From positions 1 through 56,676 of the forward strand of contig NZ_JACIDZ010000019.1 in assembly GCF_014196625.1 (NCBI RefSeq): a stretch of DNA of 56,676 bases, in the 5' to 3' direction. A program made the position numbers and the translations under genes. Below are positions 9,009 to 18,159 of the stretch, in pieces. How positions within the stretch are numbered: the stretch's first letter is position 1; every line of letters starts with the position of its first letter. The notes beneath the pieces were generated by a model. That model ran no database searches and was not told the DNA's origin. It was given only the letters and a program-made list of their open reading frames with translations. The DNA is from Martelella radicis. GTDB lineage: Bacteria > Pseudomonadota > Alphaproteobacteria > Rhizobiales > Rhizobiaceae.

Positions 9009-10196
9009 ATGACCGACACCCCGCTTGACGAGACCCGCCGCCCGCGCCGCTACATGTCGCCTCACCGCCTCGGCGTGTCGCTGCTCTTTCTCATGAACGG
9101 CTTCTACATGGGGTCCTGGGCGCCGAAGATCCCGATCTTCGCCGAGAAGCTTGGGCTGTCGGAAGGCGAGCTGGGGCTGATGATCCTCGTTTTCGGTGTC
9201 GGCTCGATCCTCGCCATGCCGCTCACCGGCATTTTCAACGCCCGCTACGGCTCGACAAAGGTCGGCAAGGCGGCGGCGCTGATGTTCCTGCCGATGCTGA
9301 TCCTGATCACGCTTTCCAACACCGTCTGGCTGGCGGCGATCGTGATCTTCCTGTTTGGCGGCCTGATGGCCTCGATGGATGTGTCGATGAACGCCAATAC
9401 GGTCGCCGTTGAAAAGGTCGAACATCGGGCGATCATGTCCTCCTGTCACGCCTTCTGGAGCCTTGGCGGACTTCTGGGCGCCGCGATGGGCGGCTTTCTG
9501 ATCGAAATGACGGGGCCGCTCGGCCACGCGATTGCGGCAACTTTAGTGGCGGGGCTGTTCCTGGCGATCGGCTTTCCACGCCTTGTCGAAGACACGCCCT
9601 CCGGCGAGGAGCGTCAGCAGAAAATCCGCCTGCCGATGACGCCGCTGCCCTGGCTGATCGGCGTCGTCGCGCTGTTCTCGATGATCCCCGAAGGCGCGAT
9701 CATGGATTGGAGCGCGCTTTATCTGCGCAATGAGCGCGGCGTCGATATCGCCCTTGCCGGTTTCGGCTTCGCCGCCTTCCAGCTCTCCATGACGACGATG
9801 CGCTTTGCCGGCGACCATGTGCGCGACCGCCTTGGCGGGGTCAAAACCATGCGGATCTGCGCCGTGCTTTCGGTCACGGGGCTGTTGCTTGCCGGCCTTG
9901 CGCCGACCACGCCGCTGATCATCTTAGGGTTTGCCATTGCCGGCCTCGGCATTTCCAACATGGTGCCGATCGCCTTTTCGGCCGCCGGCAATCTGCCGGG
10001 CATGGCCCCGGGCATCGGCCTGTCGGTCACGACCACGCTCGGCTATTCCGGCATTCTGGTTGCTCCATCGCTGATCGGCTTTCTCGCCGAGCACACGGGC
10101 TTCTCGCCGATCTTCATGGGCCTGTCGCTTCTCCATGTCATCGTCTTCCTGCTGGCGCCGCTGATGCGCTACGCCGACCGCGACCGGGTGGGCTGA
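9009..10196 (+). CDS. MFS transporter, YbjJ-like
   Basis: This integral membrane protein of 395 residues has twelve predicted helices and resembles the YbjJ/FucP-like branch of the major facilitator superfamily ('[34 protein letters not shown]', with an acidic-rich cytoplasmic loop after helix 6). An ATG at 8994 overlaps the previous stop, but GAGAAG precedes the ATG at 9009. It is the last gene of the DeoR-VOC-MFS operon, so it probably moves the compound sensed by the regulator. The substrate is unknown. Confidence 0.88.
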   Translation: MTDTPLDETRRPRRYMSPHRLGVSLLFLMNGFYMGSWAPKIPIFAEKLGLSEGELGLMILVFGVGSILAMPLTGIFNARYGSTKVGKAAALMFLPMLILITLSNTVWLAAIVIFLFGGLMASMDVSMNANTVAVEKVEHRAIMSSCHAFWSLGGLLGAAMGGFLIEMTGPLGHAIAATLVAGLFLAIGFPRLVEDTPSGEERQQKIRLPMTPLPWLIGVVALFSMIPEGAIMDWSALYLRNERGVDIALAGFGFAAFQLSMTTMRFAGDHVRDRLGGVKTMRICAVLSVTGLLLAGLAPTTPLIILGFAIAGLGISNMVPIAFSAAGNLPGMAPGIGLSVTTTLGYSGILVAPSLIGFLAEHTGFSPIFMGLSLLHVIVFLLAPLMRYADRDRVG

Positions 10197-10255
10197 CAGT
10201 TGACAAGACCGCGCCATTGTACCACCTGAAGGGCAGAGCCGTTCCGGAGAAGATC

Positions 10256-11515
10256 ATGACGCTTGCCGCTCCCCGCAATTTCGACCCCTTGCCCCGCCGC
10301 GCCTCGGTCGCCGTCGATGTCGGCGGCGTCATTGTCGGCGGCGGCGCGCCGGTGGTCGTGCAGTCGATGACCAACACGGATACGGCCGATATCGACGCCA
10401 CCGTGGCCCAGGTTGCGGCCTTGTCGAAGGCCGGCTCCGAACTGGTGCGCATCACCGTTGATCGCGACGAGGCGGCCGCCGCCGTGCCGCGCATACGCGA
10501 ACGGCTGGAGCATCTGGGGCTTGATGTGCCGCTCGTCGGTGATTTCCACTATATCGGCCACAAGCTTCTGGCCGATCACCCGGCCTGCGCCGAGGCGCTT
10601 GCCAAATACCGCATCAATCCCGGCAATGTCGGCTTCCGCGACAAGCGCGACAAGCAGTTTGCCGAGATCATCGAAATGGCGATCCGTTACGACAAGCCGG
10701 TCCGCATCGGCGTCAACTGGGGCTCGCTCGACCAGGAATTGCTGACCCGGCTGATGGACGAGAATGCCGAGGCCGGTTCGCCGCTTTCGGCCCGCGATGT
10801 GACGCGTGAGGCGATCGTGCAGTCCGCGCTGCTCTCGGCTGAGCTGGCCGAAGAGATCGGCCTTGCGCGCAACCGCATCATCCTCTCGGCCAAGGTCTCC
10901 CAGGTTCAGGACCTGATTGCCGTCTATTCCATGCTCGCCGAACGCTCCGACCATGCGCTGCATCTGGGGCTCACCGAAGCGGGCATGGGCACCAAGGGCA
11001 TCGTAGCCTCCTCGGCTTCCATGGGCTATGTGCTGCAGCACGGCATCGGCGATACGATCCGGGTTTCGCTGACGCCGGAACCCGGCGGCGATCGCACCCG
11101 CGAGGTTCAGGTGGCGCAGGAGCTGCTGCAGGTCATGGGTTTCCGCCAGTTCGTGCCGGTGGTGGCGGCGTGTCCCGGTTGCGGGCGCACGACCTCGACC
11201 GTGTTTCAGGAACTGGCGTCGAAGATCCAGGCCGATATCCGCCGCAATATGCCGGTCTGGCGGGAGAAATATCCCGGCGTGGAAGCGCTGAACGTCGCCG
11301 TCATGGGCTGCATCGTCAATGGTCCCGGCGAAAGCAAACATGCCGATATCGGCATCTCGCTGCCCGGCACCGGCGAAACGCCCGCCGCCCCAGTTTTCAT
11401 CGACGGCAAGAAGGCCAAGACGCTTCGCGGCCCGAACATCGCCGCCGATTTCGAGGCGATGGTCAGCGATTATATCGAGAACCGCTTTGGTTCGGGCAGT
11501 CAGGCTGCGGAATAA
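10256..11515 (+). CDS. ispG: 4-hydroxy-3-methylbut-2-enyl diphosphate synthase (IspG/GcpE)
   Basis: This 419-residue [4Fe-4S] enzyme of the MEP isoprenoid pathway converts MEcPP to HMBPP. The N-terminal TIM-barrel starts at '[14 protein letters not shown]'. Two cluster cysteines lie in 'CPGCGRT' (about residues 306 and 309) and the third in '[11 protein letters not shown]' (about 352), exactly as in the family. The ATG at 10256 is preceded by CCGGAGAAG; an in-frame TTG at 10217 is less likely. It follows the MFS gene by about 60 bases but is probably independently regulated. Confidence 0.97.
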   Translation: MTLAAPRNFDPLPRRASVAVDVGGVIVGGGAPVVVQSMTNTDTADIDATVAQVAALSKAGSELVRITVDRDEAAAAVPRIRERLEHLGLDVPLVGDFHYIGHKLLADHPACAEALAKYRINPGNVGFRDKRDKQFAEIIEMAIRYDKPVRIGVNWGSLDQELLTRLMDENAEAGSPLSARDVTREAIVQSALLSAELAEEIGLARNRIILSAKVSQVQDLIAVYSMLAERSDHALHLGLTEAGMGTKGIVASSASMGYVLQHGIGDTIRVSLTPEPGGDRTREVQVAQELLQVMGFRQFVPVVAACPGCGRTTSTVFQELASKIQADIRRNMPVWREKYPGVEALNVAVMGCIVNGPGESKHADIGISLPGTGETPAAPVFIDGKKAKTLRGPNIAADFEAMVSDYIENRFGSGSQAAE

Positions 11516-11523
11516 GAAGCATA

Positions 11524-11550
11524 GAGGCCGCCCATGAGTTGAGCGGCCTC
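11524..11550 (+). terminator. terminator after ispG
   Basis: GAGGCCGC (11524-11531) pairs with GCGGCCTC (11543-11550), nine bases past the ispG stop. The following TTGCGTTTTAG is T-rich. The stem could also end the minus-strand small gene that stops at 11561. Confidence 0.65.
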
Positions 11551-11560
11551 CAGTTGCGTT

Positions 11561-11764
11561 TTAGTGCTTCTTCTTACTCAAAGCCACGTCTCGACTTCCA
11601 GGGTGACGCTTCCCCGTTTTGACTTCCGAAATCCGACCGCCATTTGTGTCAAACTTCGCAGCAATACGGCTTTGGAGCCAGCCATCAAGAAGTAGTTGGT
11701 GGACGACTACAGCTTCATCAAATGTAAGCCTGTGAGAAGGTCTTCCAGTGCTGTTAGCTTTCAT
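11561..11764 (-). CDS. small helix-turn-helix protein
   Basis: This 67-residue basic protein reads 'RLTFDEAVVVHQLLLDGWLQSRIAAKF', which fits a homeodomain-like helix-turn-helix as in small phage or plasmid DNA-binding proteins, and ends in a lysine-rich tail. No strong Shine-Dalgarno is evident. Codon use and base composition are more AT-rich than the surrounding genes, so the piece may be foreign or degenerate. Evidence that it is translated is limited to the HTH-like pattern. Confidence 0.45.
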   Translation of the reverse strand: MKANSTGRPSHRLTFDEAVVVHQLLLDGWLQSRIAAKFDTNGGRISEVKTGKRHPGSRDVALSKKKH

Positions 11765-11769
11765 TTTTC

Positions 11770-11917
11770 GTTCCTATGAAAGCGATATCAGGCTTGACCC
11801 GAGGAGTCCGCAGACTGTAACGTCTGCTTTGCATACACTGCTCGGTCCCACACCTGATAACAATTTAGGTGGGATTGAAATTGAAGACCGTCACCTGCCA
11901 GTGACGGTTTTCTTCTT
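11770..11917 (+). ncRNA. candidate small RNA with terminal hairpin
   Basis: No good protein-coding frame is present here, yet the stretch has several stems and ends in a textbook terminator: ACCGTCAC (11887-11894), loop CTGCCA, GTGACGGT (11901-11908), then TTTCTTCTT. Upstream are GCAGAC/GTCTGC and a CCCAC...GTGGG stem. A possible TTGACC promoter box lies near 11793. The reading frame that crosses the region (11748-11966) has no family features. The call is tentative. Confidence 0.35.
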
Positions 11918-12089
11918 CAAGCAACACTATATATATGGATCGACTCGCTTTTTCCTGTCAACTTGAAGTGTCTATATGCATTGGGAATGCACATTTCGAT
12001 GTGATTTCTAAGAGAAAAACCACAGGATTCTGTGTTTATTGATCGGCTGGGCTTGTCAAAACAGCCAATTTGGCTGCTCTGATGGCGAA
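11918..12089. other. AT-rich spacer without recognised content
   Basis: This stretch is AT-rich, has no convincing gene and no recognised repeat. It includes several poly-A and poly-T tracts. Together with the small HTH gene it forms an atypical patch of about 0.5 kb between ispG and the next normal genes. Confidence 0.5.
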
Positions 12090-12308
12090 TCACCTCTTCA
12101 CATAAACGCGGCCGCCGCCCTTCTTGCGGCCGGTGTCTTCAACGCCGGGAAAGCGGCCCTTGCGCACGGCGTTGAGGAATTCGCGGCCGATTTTCACCTT
12201 GTCGCCGATATAGAGCCGGTTCCAGCCTTCGCCGTAAAGTTCCGGGAAATGAAATTCGCCCGGCTCCAGCGCGAGGAGCCGATTTGCGATCTCGTCTTCG
12301 TCGAGCAT
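12090..12308 (-). CDS. small DUF1413-like protein
   Basis: This 72-residue protein reads 'LEPGEFHFPELYGEGWNRLYIGDKVKIGREFLNAV' and then 'GVEDTGRKKGGGRVYVKR'. The pattern (a Pro-Gly-x-Phe start, an L-Y/F-G-x-x-W block, and L/I-G-R-x-F) is what I associate with DUF1413, a short family of unknown function. It begins one base after the lysE-like stop, so it is translationally coupled to that gene. Confidence 0.6.
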   Translation of the reverse strand: MLDEDEIANRLLALEPGEFHFPELYGEGWNRLYIGDKVKIGREFLNAVRKGRFPGVEDTGRKKGGGRVYVKR

Positions 12309-12309
12309 G

Positions 12310-12951
12310 TCAGAACCTTGTCGTCAGCAGTTTCAGGCCGGCAAGCGTGAAGAGCGCGGCCATGGTCCCCTCGATGGCGCGACGGCCCTTGCGGTAGCCG
12401 CGCACGACAACGTCGGACGAAAACATCAGCGCCAGCGCGTTGAAGGTCAGAAAGCCGATGATATTGGCGCCGGCGATGAACAGGATGATGGTGCCATGAT
12501 CGGCATCCTTCGGCAGGCCGATGGATACGAGCGAAACCCAGGCAAAGATCGCCTTCGGATTGGTGAGGTGAATATAGAGGCCACGCCGGTAGAAGGCGGC
12601 GAGGCTGAGACGCCCGGCTATCTTCGGCGCCATGTCGGCGGCGTCCGCGCGCATGGCGGCGCGGAAACTCTTGTAGGCAAGGTACAGCAGATAACATCCG
12701 CCGATGATCTTCAGCGCCATCAGCCCATAGGCAAGCTTGGTCACCACGGCGGCCATGCCGGCGCCGGCCAGCACAGCCCAGAAGAAGGACCCGGTCAGAA
12801 CGCCGTTTGCCAGCGCCACGGCCTGCCGCCTGCCCTGGCCCATGGCCGTGCCGGCAATGGCAAGCGTTGCCGGGCCGGGGCTGACGACGGCGATGAAATA
12901 GGCCGCCCAGGCAAGCGCCAGAGAACCCAGAAGCTGCGGCGTATCCATCAT
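12310..12951 (-). CDS. LysE/RhtB-family exporter
   Basis: This 213-residue protein has six hydrophobic segments and the LysE signature 'VVSPGPATLAIAGTAMGQGRRQAVALANGVLTG' in the first helix pair, plus 'YLLYLAYKSFR' and 'NPKAIFAWVSL'. Family members export amino acids or their derivatives across the inner membrane. It follows the ProC-like gene on the same strand with a nine-base gap, suggesting one transcript that links an amino-acid reductase with an amino-acid exporter. ACAGGA stands before the start. Confidence 0.9.
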   Translation of the reverse strand: MMDTPQLLGSLALAWAAYFIAVVSPGPATLAIAGTAMGQGRRQAVALANGVLTGSFFWAVLAGAGMAAVVTKLAYGLMALKIIGGCYLLYLAYKSFRAAMRADAADMAPKIAGRLSLAAFYRRGLYIHLTNPKAIFAWVSLVSIGLPKDADHGTIILFIAGANIIGFLTFNALALMFSSDVVVRGYRKGRRAIEGTMAALFTLAGLKLLTTRF

Positions 12952-12960
12952 CGTGTCCTG

Positions 12961-13746
12961 TCAGTCGGAAGAGGGTTTCGCATTCTCGAACCGATCCCAG
13001 ATGCCGTCAAGCGCCTTTGAAAACGCGGTGTAGACGTTGTTGTCCTTCAAATGCTTGAGCACCTGTTCATTGGTGCCGCCGCGCGTTGCCGATTCATGCG
13101 TCAGTTCGGAAAACGACATCTCCGGCGCGTTGCGAGCCGTTGCGGCAAGCGCGTAGAACACGGCGCCGGAAAAGGCCCGTGCCTTGTCGGCCGGCAGGTT
13201 CTTCGCCTGCAGCCAGTCGGCAATCGTCTCGTAATAGGCATAGGCGCCGGCAAGCGAGGCGGTGGCGACGCACATCGCCTGGTATTCGTCATCCGTCTCG
13301 GCGGCAACCACGGTGCCGAGCGGATCGAACATCGCAATCGCATCCTCATCCGGCGGGAAGACCGGCGTCGGGCCGCCGTGAAAGGCGACCGCAGGCAGCG
13401 GCGTCACCAGCGTGATCCGCGTCGCCGGGGCGACGATCCCTGAAAGCCGCGCCTGGCTGAAGGTCGGCATGAAGCTGATGACGTGGTGCGATGGACCGAA
13501 TTTCAGTGTCTTGATGATCTCTTCGGCATCGCCCGGCCTCAGCGCCAGGCACACGGTTTCCGCGCCGTCAATCACGGCCTGATTGCTCGCCGCGATTTCG
13601 ACATTCTCGAAGCGGTCGGCAAGTCCGGCCGCGATCTCCTCATTGCGCGGCGAGACAAGGATGGTCGGCTTCTCGCCATCGACCGTGCTCATGCCGGTCA
13701 CCACGGCTTTCGTGATTTCGCCCGTTCCGATAAACCCGATTGTCAT
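12961..13746 (-). CDS. pyrroline-5-carboxylate reductase family protein
   Basis: This 261-residue protein has an N-terminal Rossmann fold ('MTIGFIGTGEITKAVVTGM') and the C-terminal dimerisation domain of ProC, including 'ESATRGGTNEQVLKHL', which corresponds to the conserved 'T(S)PGGTT' region. ProC reduces pyrroline-5-carboxylate to proline with NAD(P)H. Some positions deviate from housekeeping ProC (no 'GGTT' after the Pro), so it may act on a related imine or pyrroline. AGGAAGGA precedes the ATG. It probably heads the operon with lysE and the DUF1413-like gene. Confidence 0.83.
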   Translation of the reverse strand: MTIGFIGTGEITKAVVTGMSTVDGEKPTILVSPRNEEIAAGLADRFENVEIAASNQAVIDGAETVCLALRPGDAEEIIKTLKFGPSHHVISFMPTFSQARLSGIVAPATRITLVTPLPAVAFHGGPTPVFPPDEDAIAMFDPLGTVVAAETDDEYQAMCVATASLAGAYAYYETIADWLQAKNLPADKARAFSGAVFYALAATARNAPEMSFSELTHESATRGGTNEQVLKHLKDNNVYTAFSKALDGIWDRFENAKPSSD

Positions 13747-13935
13747 GACATTCCTTCCTGAATTGCTGCCCCAGCATAGGAAGCCATGACCAGTTTGAAA
13801 ACGGGGGTCGCCCGGAAAAGCGGGTCCAGGGCGGCGCGCGGCGTTGCCGCCGGAGGAGACTTGCGCCGCCCTGTATTGCTGAAGCGCCTGAATTGATCAG
13901 GCCCTCAGTTTGTTGACAAAGTTCGCCTCACTCTC

Positions 13936-14058
13936 CTCCGTCATGCCGGCCTTGAGCCGGCACCCAGGGCCGAATAGCGATAACGCTCGCGATTAAGGCA
14001 CTGTTACAAAATGTGTTTTTGTGGCCCTGGACCCCGGCTCAAGGCCGGGGTGACGGAG
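13936..14058. repeat. pair of inverted palindromic repeat units
   Basis: A 36-base unit (13936-13971, core ATGCCGGC-CTTGA-GCCGGCA) reappears in inverted orientation at 14023-14058 (core CCCCGGC-TCAAG-GCCGGGG), with roughly 50 bases between. Both carry the CTCCGTCA flank seen at 63-92. The pair resembles the mosaic palindromic elements of rhizobia and fills the 400-bp gap between the ProC-like and aldehyde dehydrogenase genes. No gene is visible in the gap. Confidence 0.75.
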
Positions 14059-14143
14059 AACGGGAGCAGGGTCATTGCTTCTGCAACAGATTTTCTCAGC
14101 AGTCTGGGGCCTGAAATGATCCGGCCCTCATTTTCCGCAGCGC

Positions 14144-15610
14144 TCACGCCATATGGATCGACTTGGTCTCCAGATAGTTGGCGAGCCCCTCAAGACCGCC
14201 CTCGCGGCCCATGCCGGATTCCTTGAACCCGCCGAAGGGCATGCGCGGATCGACGATCACGCCGTTGACGGTGATGTTGCCGGCCCGCACCTGGCGGGCC
14301 AGGCGGAAGGCCCGTTCCGGATCGCCGGCATAAATCGAGGCGTTGAGGCCGTAGACGCTGTCATTGGCCTTGCGGATCGCATCCGCCTCGCCGTCATAGG
14401 TGATGATCGAGACGACCGGGCCGAAGATCTCCTCCTGGGCGATGCGCATCGAGGGATCGACATCGACAAAGACGGTCGGCTCGACGAAATAGCCCTTGTC
14501 GAGGCCGGCCGGCCGGCCGCCGCCGCAGGCAAGCGTCGCGCCCTCGCTGCGACCGAGATCGATGTAATTGGTCACCCGGGCATATTGCTCGGCCTTGGCC
14601 AGCGGACCCATCAGCGTTGCCGGATCCATCGGATCGCCGACGGTCACGCCCTTGAGCGCGCCGACATAAAGATCGACAAATTCCTGCTTGCGGGATTCGG
14701 GCACCAGAATGCGGGTGAGCGAGAAGCAGACCTGCCCGGTGATCGGCATGGTATAGACCATCAGCGAGGGAAGGGCGGCGGCAAAGTTCGCATCCTCCAT
14801 CAGGACGGCGGCCGACTTGCCGCCGAGCTCCAGGCTGACGCGGGCCAGACGTTCGGAGCAGGCGGCTGCGATCTTCTTGCCGGCGGCGGTTGAGCCGGTA
14901 AAGGCCACCTTGTCGATGCCGGGATGGCGCACGAGATGATCGCCGCCTTCGCGGCCCGCCGGTACCAGGTTGAACACGCCGCGCGGAAGGCCTGCCTTCT
15001 CGATGCATTCGGCCAGGATATAGGCCTCAAGCGGCGTTTCCGGCGAGGGCTTGGCCACCATGGTGCAGCCGGCGGCGAGCGCTGCGGAGACCTTGTAGGT
15101 CAGAAGCACCAGAGGTGCGTTCCACGGCGTGATCGCGCCGACGACCCCGACCGGTTCCTGCGCCACGCGGGTGACGCCGCCGTCGAGCCGGTCGCGCGGA
15201 TCGACGAAGGGATAGGTCTCGATGATATCGGCGTAATTGTCGAAGAGCAGCGGGCTCTGGCCGGCGAGCTTCTTCGTCAGCGAGATCGGCGCGCCCATCT
15301 GCCACGACCAGTCATGGGCGACATCGTCCAGCCGTTCGCGCAGATGTTCGGCGACCTTGCGCAGATAGCGGGCCCGCTCCGCCGGCGCCATATGCGGCCA
15401 GGGGCCGTTGTCGAAGGCCTCGCGCGCGGCGGCAACCGCATGGTCGATATCCGCCGTCGAGGCTTCCGGATAGGTCATCACGACCTCCTCGGTGACCGGC
15501 GAGACCACGTTGATTTTGGCAGACGACAACGGCGCGACCCACGCGCCGTCGATGAAGAATTTGTCCGGCGCGCGCGTTGCCGCCTGTTTCACGTCCTGTG
15601 CAATATTCAC
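14144..15610 (-). CDS. NAD(P)-dependent aldehyde dehydrogenase
   Basis: This 488-residue protein of the ALDH superfamily has Asn164 in 'TPWNAPL', the general base Glu261 in 'LELGGKS' and the nucleophile Cys295 in '[10 protein letters not shown]', and it ends with '[16 protein letters not shown]'. It oxidises an aldehyde to the acid. As the last gene of the ligAB operon it is a reasonable candidate for vanillin or syringaldehyde dehydrogenase, as in lignin-monomer pathways, but this is inference from position. The start is GTG at 15610 with GGGAGGAGAAG upstream. A 97-base spacer separates it from folD. Confidence 0.9.
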   Translation of the reverse strand: MNIAQDVKQAATRAPDKFFIDGAWVAPLSSAKINVVSPVTEEVVMTYPEASTADIDHAVAAAREAFDNGPWPHMAPAERARYLRKVAEHLRERLDDVAHDWSWQMGAPISLTKKLAGQSPLLFDNYADIIETYPFVDPRDRLDGGVTRVAQEPVGVVGAITPWNAPLVLLTYKVSAALAAGCTMVAKPSPETPLEAYILAECIEKAGLPRGVFNLVPAGREGGDHLVRHPGIDKVAFTGSTAAGKKIAAACSERLARVSLELGGKSAAVLMEDANFAAALPSLMVYTMPITGQVCFSLTRILVPESRKQEFVDLYVGALKGVTVGDPMDPATLMGPLAKAEQYARVTNYIDLGRSEGATLACGGGRPAGLDKGYFVEPTVFVDVDPSMRIAQEEIFGPVVSIITYDGEADAIRKANDSVYGLNASIYAGDPERAFRLARQVRAGNITVNGVIVDPRMPFGGFKESGMGREGGLEGLANYLETKSIHMA

Positions 15611-15707
15611 TGGTCTTCTCCTCCCTATGTCAGACCGCGATGATGTATTCTACAGTCACAGATTGCGCTTGGCCCGCGAAAAACACCATCCTCCGGAAGG
15701 AGGGGCA

Positions 15708-16610
15708 TCAGGCCGTAAGCTCCTCCGGTTCGGCAAGGCCGTGGCGGCGGCAGGCGGCCGTCAGCGTGTTGGCAAGCAGGCAGGCGATCGTCATCGGGCC
15801 GACGCCGCCCGGAACCGGCGTGATCGCGCCGGCGACAGCGCTTGCGGCGGCGAAATCGACGTCGCCCGTCAGCCGGGTCTTTCCTTCCCCGCGTTCCGGC
15901 GCATCGATGCGGTTGATGCCGACATCGATCACGCTCGCGCCGGGCTTGATCCAGTCGCCCTTGACCATGTTCGGCCTGCCGACGGCGGCGACCACGATAT
16001 CGGCGCGGCTGACGACTGCTTTCAGGTCTCTTGTGCGCGAATGGGCGATGGTGACGGTGGCGTTGGCGGAAAGCAGCAATTGGGCCATCGGCTTGCCGAC
16101 GATGTTGGAGCGGCCGATGACGACGGCTTCAAGGCCCGAAAGATCGCCATGTTCGGCCTTCAGCATCATCAGACAGCCAAGCGGGGTGCAGGGCACCATC
16201 GCCTTCTGTCCGGTAGCGAGAAGCCCGACATTGTGGATGTGAAAACCGTCGACATCCTTCGCCGGGTCGATCGCCGCCAGAACCTCGGCTTCGGCAATAT
16301 GGGCGGGCAGGGGCAATTGCACGAGAATGCCGTCGACCGCGTCGTCGGCGTTCAGCCGGGCGACCAGCGCCAGAAGGTCAGCGGCGGACGTTTCCTCCGG
16401 CAGGCGGTGCTCGAAGGAATTCATGCCCGCCTCAACCGTCTGCTTGTGCTTGGCGCGGACATAGACCTCGGATGCCGGATCATTGCCGACGAGAACCACG
16501 GCAAGGCCGGGCGTTACGCCGTGTTTGGCCTTCGTCCGCGATACGTGGCAGGCCACCGCGCCGCGAATGCGGGCCGCAAAGGCCTTTCCGTCAATGATCT
16601 TCGCCGTCAT
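15708..16610 (-). CDS. folD: methylene-THF dehydrogenase / methenyl-THF cyclohydrolase (FolD)
   Basis: This 300-residue bifunctional enzyme converts 5,10-methylene-THF to 10-formyl-THF. Visible motifs are the 'YVRAKHKQT' catalytic Tyr/Lys region, 'QLPLPAHI', '[14 protein letters not shown]' in the Rossmann part and 'PGGVGPMT'. Its place in the ligAB operon, rather than with purine genes, suggests a catabolic copy that processes one-carbon units released by LigM. GAGGAGAAC precedes the ATG. Confidence 0.95.
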   Translation of the reverse strand: MTAKIIDGKAFAARIRGAVACHVSRTKAKHGVTPGLAVVLVGNDPASEVYVRAKHKQTVEAGMNSFEHRLPEETSAADLLALVARLNADDAVDGILVQLPLPAHIAEAEVLAAIDPAKDVDGFHIHNVGLLATGQKAMVPCTPLGCLMMLKAEHGDLSGLEAVVIGRSNIVGKPMAQLLLSANATVTIAHSRTRDLKAVVSRADIVVAAVGRPNMVKGDWIKPGASVIDVGINRIDAPERGEGKTRLTGDVDFAAASAVAGAITPVPGGVGPMTIACLLANTLTAACRRHGLAEPEELTA

Positions 16611-16646
16611 GTTCTCCTCCCGTCGGCGTTTCCCATGCGAGCCGGC

Positions 16647-16979
16647 TCACTCTGCCGGAAGGCGCGGGCTCATCGGCTCGCTGATCCGCCCGACCTGGAA
16701 CGTGTCGGGCAGGGGGGTCAGCTCGATGGTCGCGATAATGCCGGCCTTGCGGAAGGGGTCGCCCTCGGCAAAGGCTTGGGCATCGGCGCGGCTTTTGGCT
16801 TCCAATATGCCGAAATTGCCGCAGGAGCTGCCCTTGTCATCGACAAGCGCCGAGCCGATCAGCACCGAGACCAGACCATTGCCGCCGGAGCCCACCCATT
16901 CGCGGTGCTGCGGGCGGATTTTTTCGCGCAATTCATGGACATCCGGATTGTTCAGGCAGCGCATCAGGAAAAACGCCAT
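16647..16979 (-). CDS. YciI-like small protein
   Basis: This 110-residue protein starts 'MAFFLMRCLNNPDVHELREKIRPQHREWV' and has the pattern of the YCII/dimeric alpha-beta barrel family ('FGILEAKSRADAQAFAEGDPFRKAGI' is a typical YciI segment). Members can be small isomerases or chlorohydrolases; none is firmly assigned here. Its ATG overlaps the ligB stop by one base (TGATG), so its amount is tied to that of the dioxygenase. It may act on the ring-cleavage product, but that is speculation. Confidence 0.8.
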   Translation of the reverse strand: MAFFLMRCLNNPDVHELREKIRPQHREWVGSGGNGLVSVLIGSALVDDKGSSCGNFGILEAKSRADAQAFAEGDPFRKAGIIATIELTPLPDTFQVGRISEPMSPRLPAE

Positions 16980-17818
16980 CACGCGTTCTCCAGCACGACC
17001 ATGCCGGCGCCGGTGAGCGAGGCGGGGGCATAATAATGCCTGTGCTTCATCTCCACATGCGGGTTCATCGCCGCCCGCATCACCAGCCACATGATCAGTT
17101 CCGCGCCTTCCGAGCCGAACTGGTCGACATAGTCCTTGCGGCTCATGTTCCGGTATTTCTCGTAGTCATTTGCGATGCCGTCGAGCCAGGCCTCGTCGGC
17201 CTCGCGGTTGATGAAGCCGGCGCGGCTGCCCTGAAGCTGGTGCGAAAGTCCGCCCGTGCCCATGATCACCACGCGCTCATCGCCGGGGAAGCTTTCGATC
17301 GCCTTGCGCAGCACCTTGCCCATCTCCCAGCAGCGCTGCGGGGTGGGGATCGGGTACTGGATGGTGTTGACCCAGATCGGCACCACCTTGACCGGCCAGT
17401 GTTCGGGACGGCCGAAGAACAGTTCCAGCGGCACCTGAAGGCCGTGGTCGACCTCGATCTCGCGGCAGACCAGCGGGTCGAAGTGGTTTTCCACCATCGT
17501 GTCGACGATATGCCATGAGAGATCGACGGCGCCCTCGAATTCCGGCACGGCGCGCGGGCCCCAGCCCTCGTCCACCGGCTTGTAGCTGTCGGCAACGCCG
17601 ATGGCGAAGGTCGGCACGCGGTCGAGGAAGAAGGTGTTGCCATGATCGTTGAAGATGACGACCGCAACGTCGGGCTTCTTGTCCGCCATCCACTTCTTGC
17701 CGGGAATATAGCCGTCGAAGAACGGCTTCCAGTCGGGCGTTTCGGCAAGGCCCTTGTCGAGCGCCACGCCAATCGAGGGTACGTGGCTGGTGCCCACGCC
17801 GCCAATGATTTCGGCCAT
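16979..17818 (-). CDS. ligB: class III extradiol ring-cleavage dioxygenase, LigB-type catalytic subunit
   Basis: This 279-residue protein closely follows protocatechuate 4,5-dioxygenase beta subunit. Expected Fe(II) ligands are His12 ('GTSHVP') and His59 ('FNDHGN') with a Glu in 'GSEGAELIMW' (237-240), and the catalytic His193 is in 'GTGGLSHQLQG'. Such enzymes open protocatechuate, gallate or 3-O-methylgallate beside the hydroxyls. The downstream genes in the island handle 4-oxalomesaconate and none encodes LigC or LigI, so gallate or 3-O-methylgallate is the likelier substrate. It is coupled to ligA by a one-base TAATG overlap. Confidence 0.93.
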   Translation of the reverse strand: MAEIIGGVGTSHVPSIGVALDKGLAETPDWKPFFDGYIPGKKWMADKKPDVAVVIFNDHGNTFFLDRVPTFAIGVADSYKPVDEGWGPRAVPEFEGAVDLSWHIVDTMVENHFDPLVCREIEVDHGLQVPLELFFGRPEHWPVKVVPIWVNTIQYPIPTPQRCWEMGKVLRKAIESFPGDERVVIMGTGGLSHQLQGSRAGFINREADEAWLDGIANDYEKYRNMSRKDYVDQFGSEGAELIMWLVMRAAMNPHVEMKHRHYYAPASLTGAGMVVLENA

Positions 17819-18159
17819 TACATCTTCCCCAGTCTTGTCTTGAGAAATTCTTCCTGGCTCATGCCGGCCTGCGCCGCGCCGATCTCGGCCATGCTGGCCG
17901 GGTCGATCGCCGCGATCTTCAGGATGAAGAAGAGATTGCCGCCAAGGGAGACCATCCTGTGCCAGTCGCGGTTCATGACCGCCTGTTTCTCCGCCTCGCC
18001 GAGGCCGAAACTGTCAAGGAACGCCTCCTCGTCGGCGATGAAGGCCGCGCGGTTTTCCGGCTTGCCGAGCGACATGGCCATCTTGTTCATCCGGTAGCCG
18101 TTTTTCGAGCGCTCTCGCTCGAAGAGCGGCGTTTCGGGGATTTCGAGCACGTCAGACAT
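17818..18159 (-). CDS. ligA: LigA-type small subunit of extradiol dioxygenase
   Basis: This 113-residue helical protein matches the alpha subunit of LigAB ('KNGYRMNKMAMSLGKPENRAAFIADEEAFLDSFGL', 'RDWHRMVSLGGNLFFILKIAAI'), which caps the LigB active site. The ATG at 18159 follows AAGGAGGTGCTCA, a strong site, and overlaps the stop of the upstream hydrolase gene. The subunits stay separate here, whereas gallate dioxygenases of the DesB/GalA type are single fused chains. Confidence 0.92.
   Translation of the reverse strand: MSDVLEIPETPLFERERSKNGYRMNKMAMSLGKPENRAAFIADEEAFLDSFGLGEAEKQAVMNRDWHRMVSLGGNLFFILKIAAIDPASMAEIGAAQAGMSQEEFLKTRLGKM

Noticed and set aside
11748-11966. Short plus-strand frame over the candidate RNA
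   Set aside because: It runs through the terminator stem, lacks a Shine-Dalgarno and has no recognisable domain.
15492-17033. 513-codon plus-strand frame opposite folD and ligB
   Set aside because: Shadow of the minus-strand operon, no start signal or family features.
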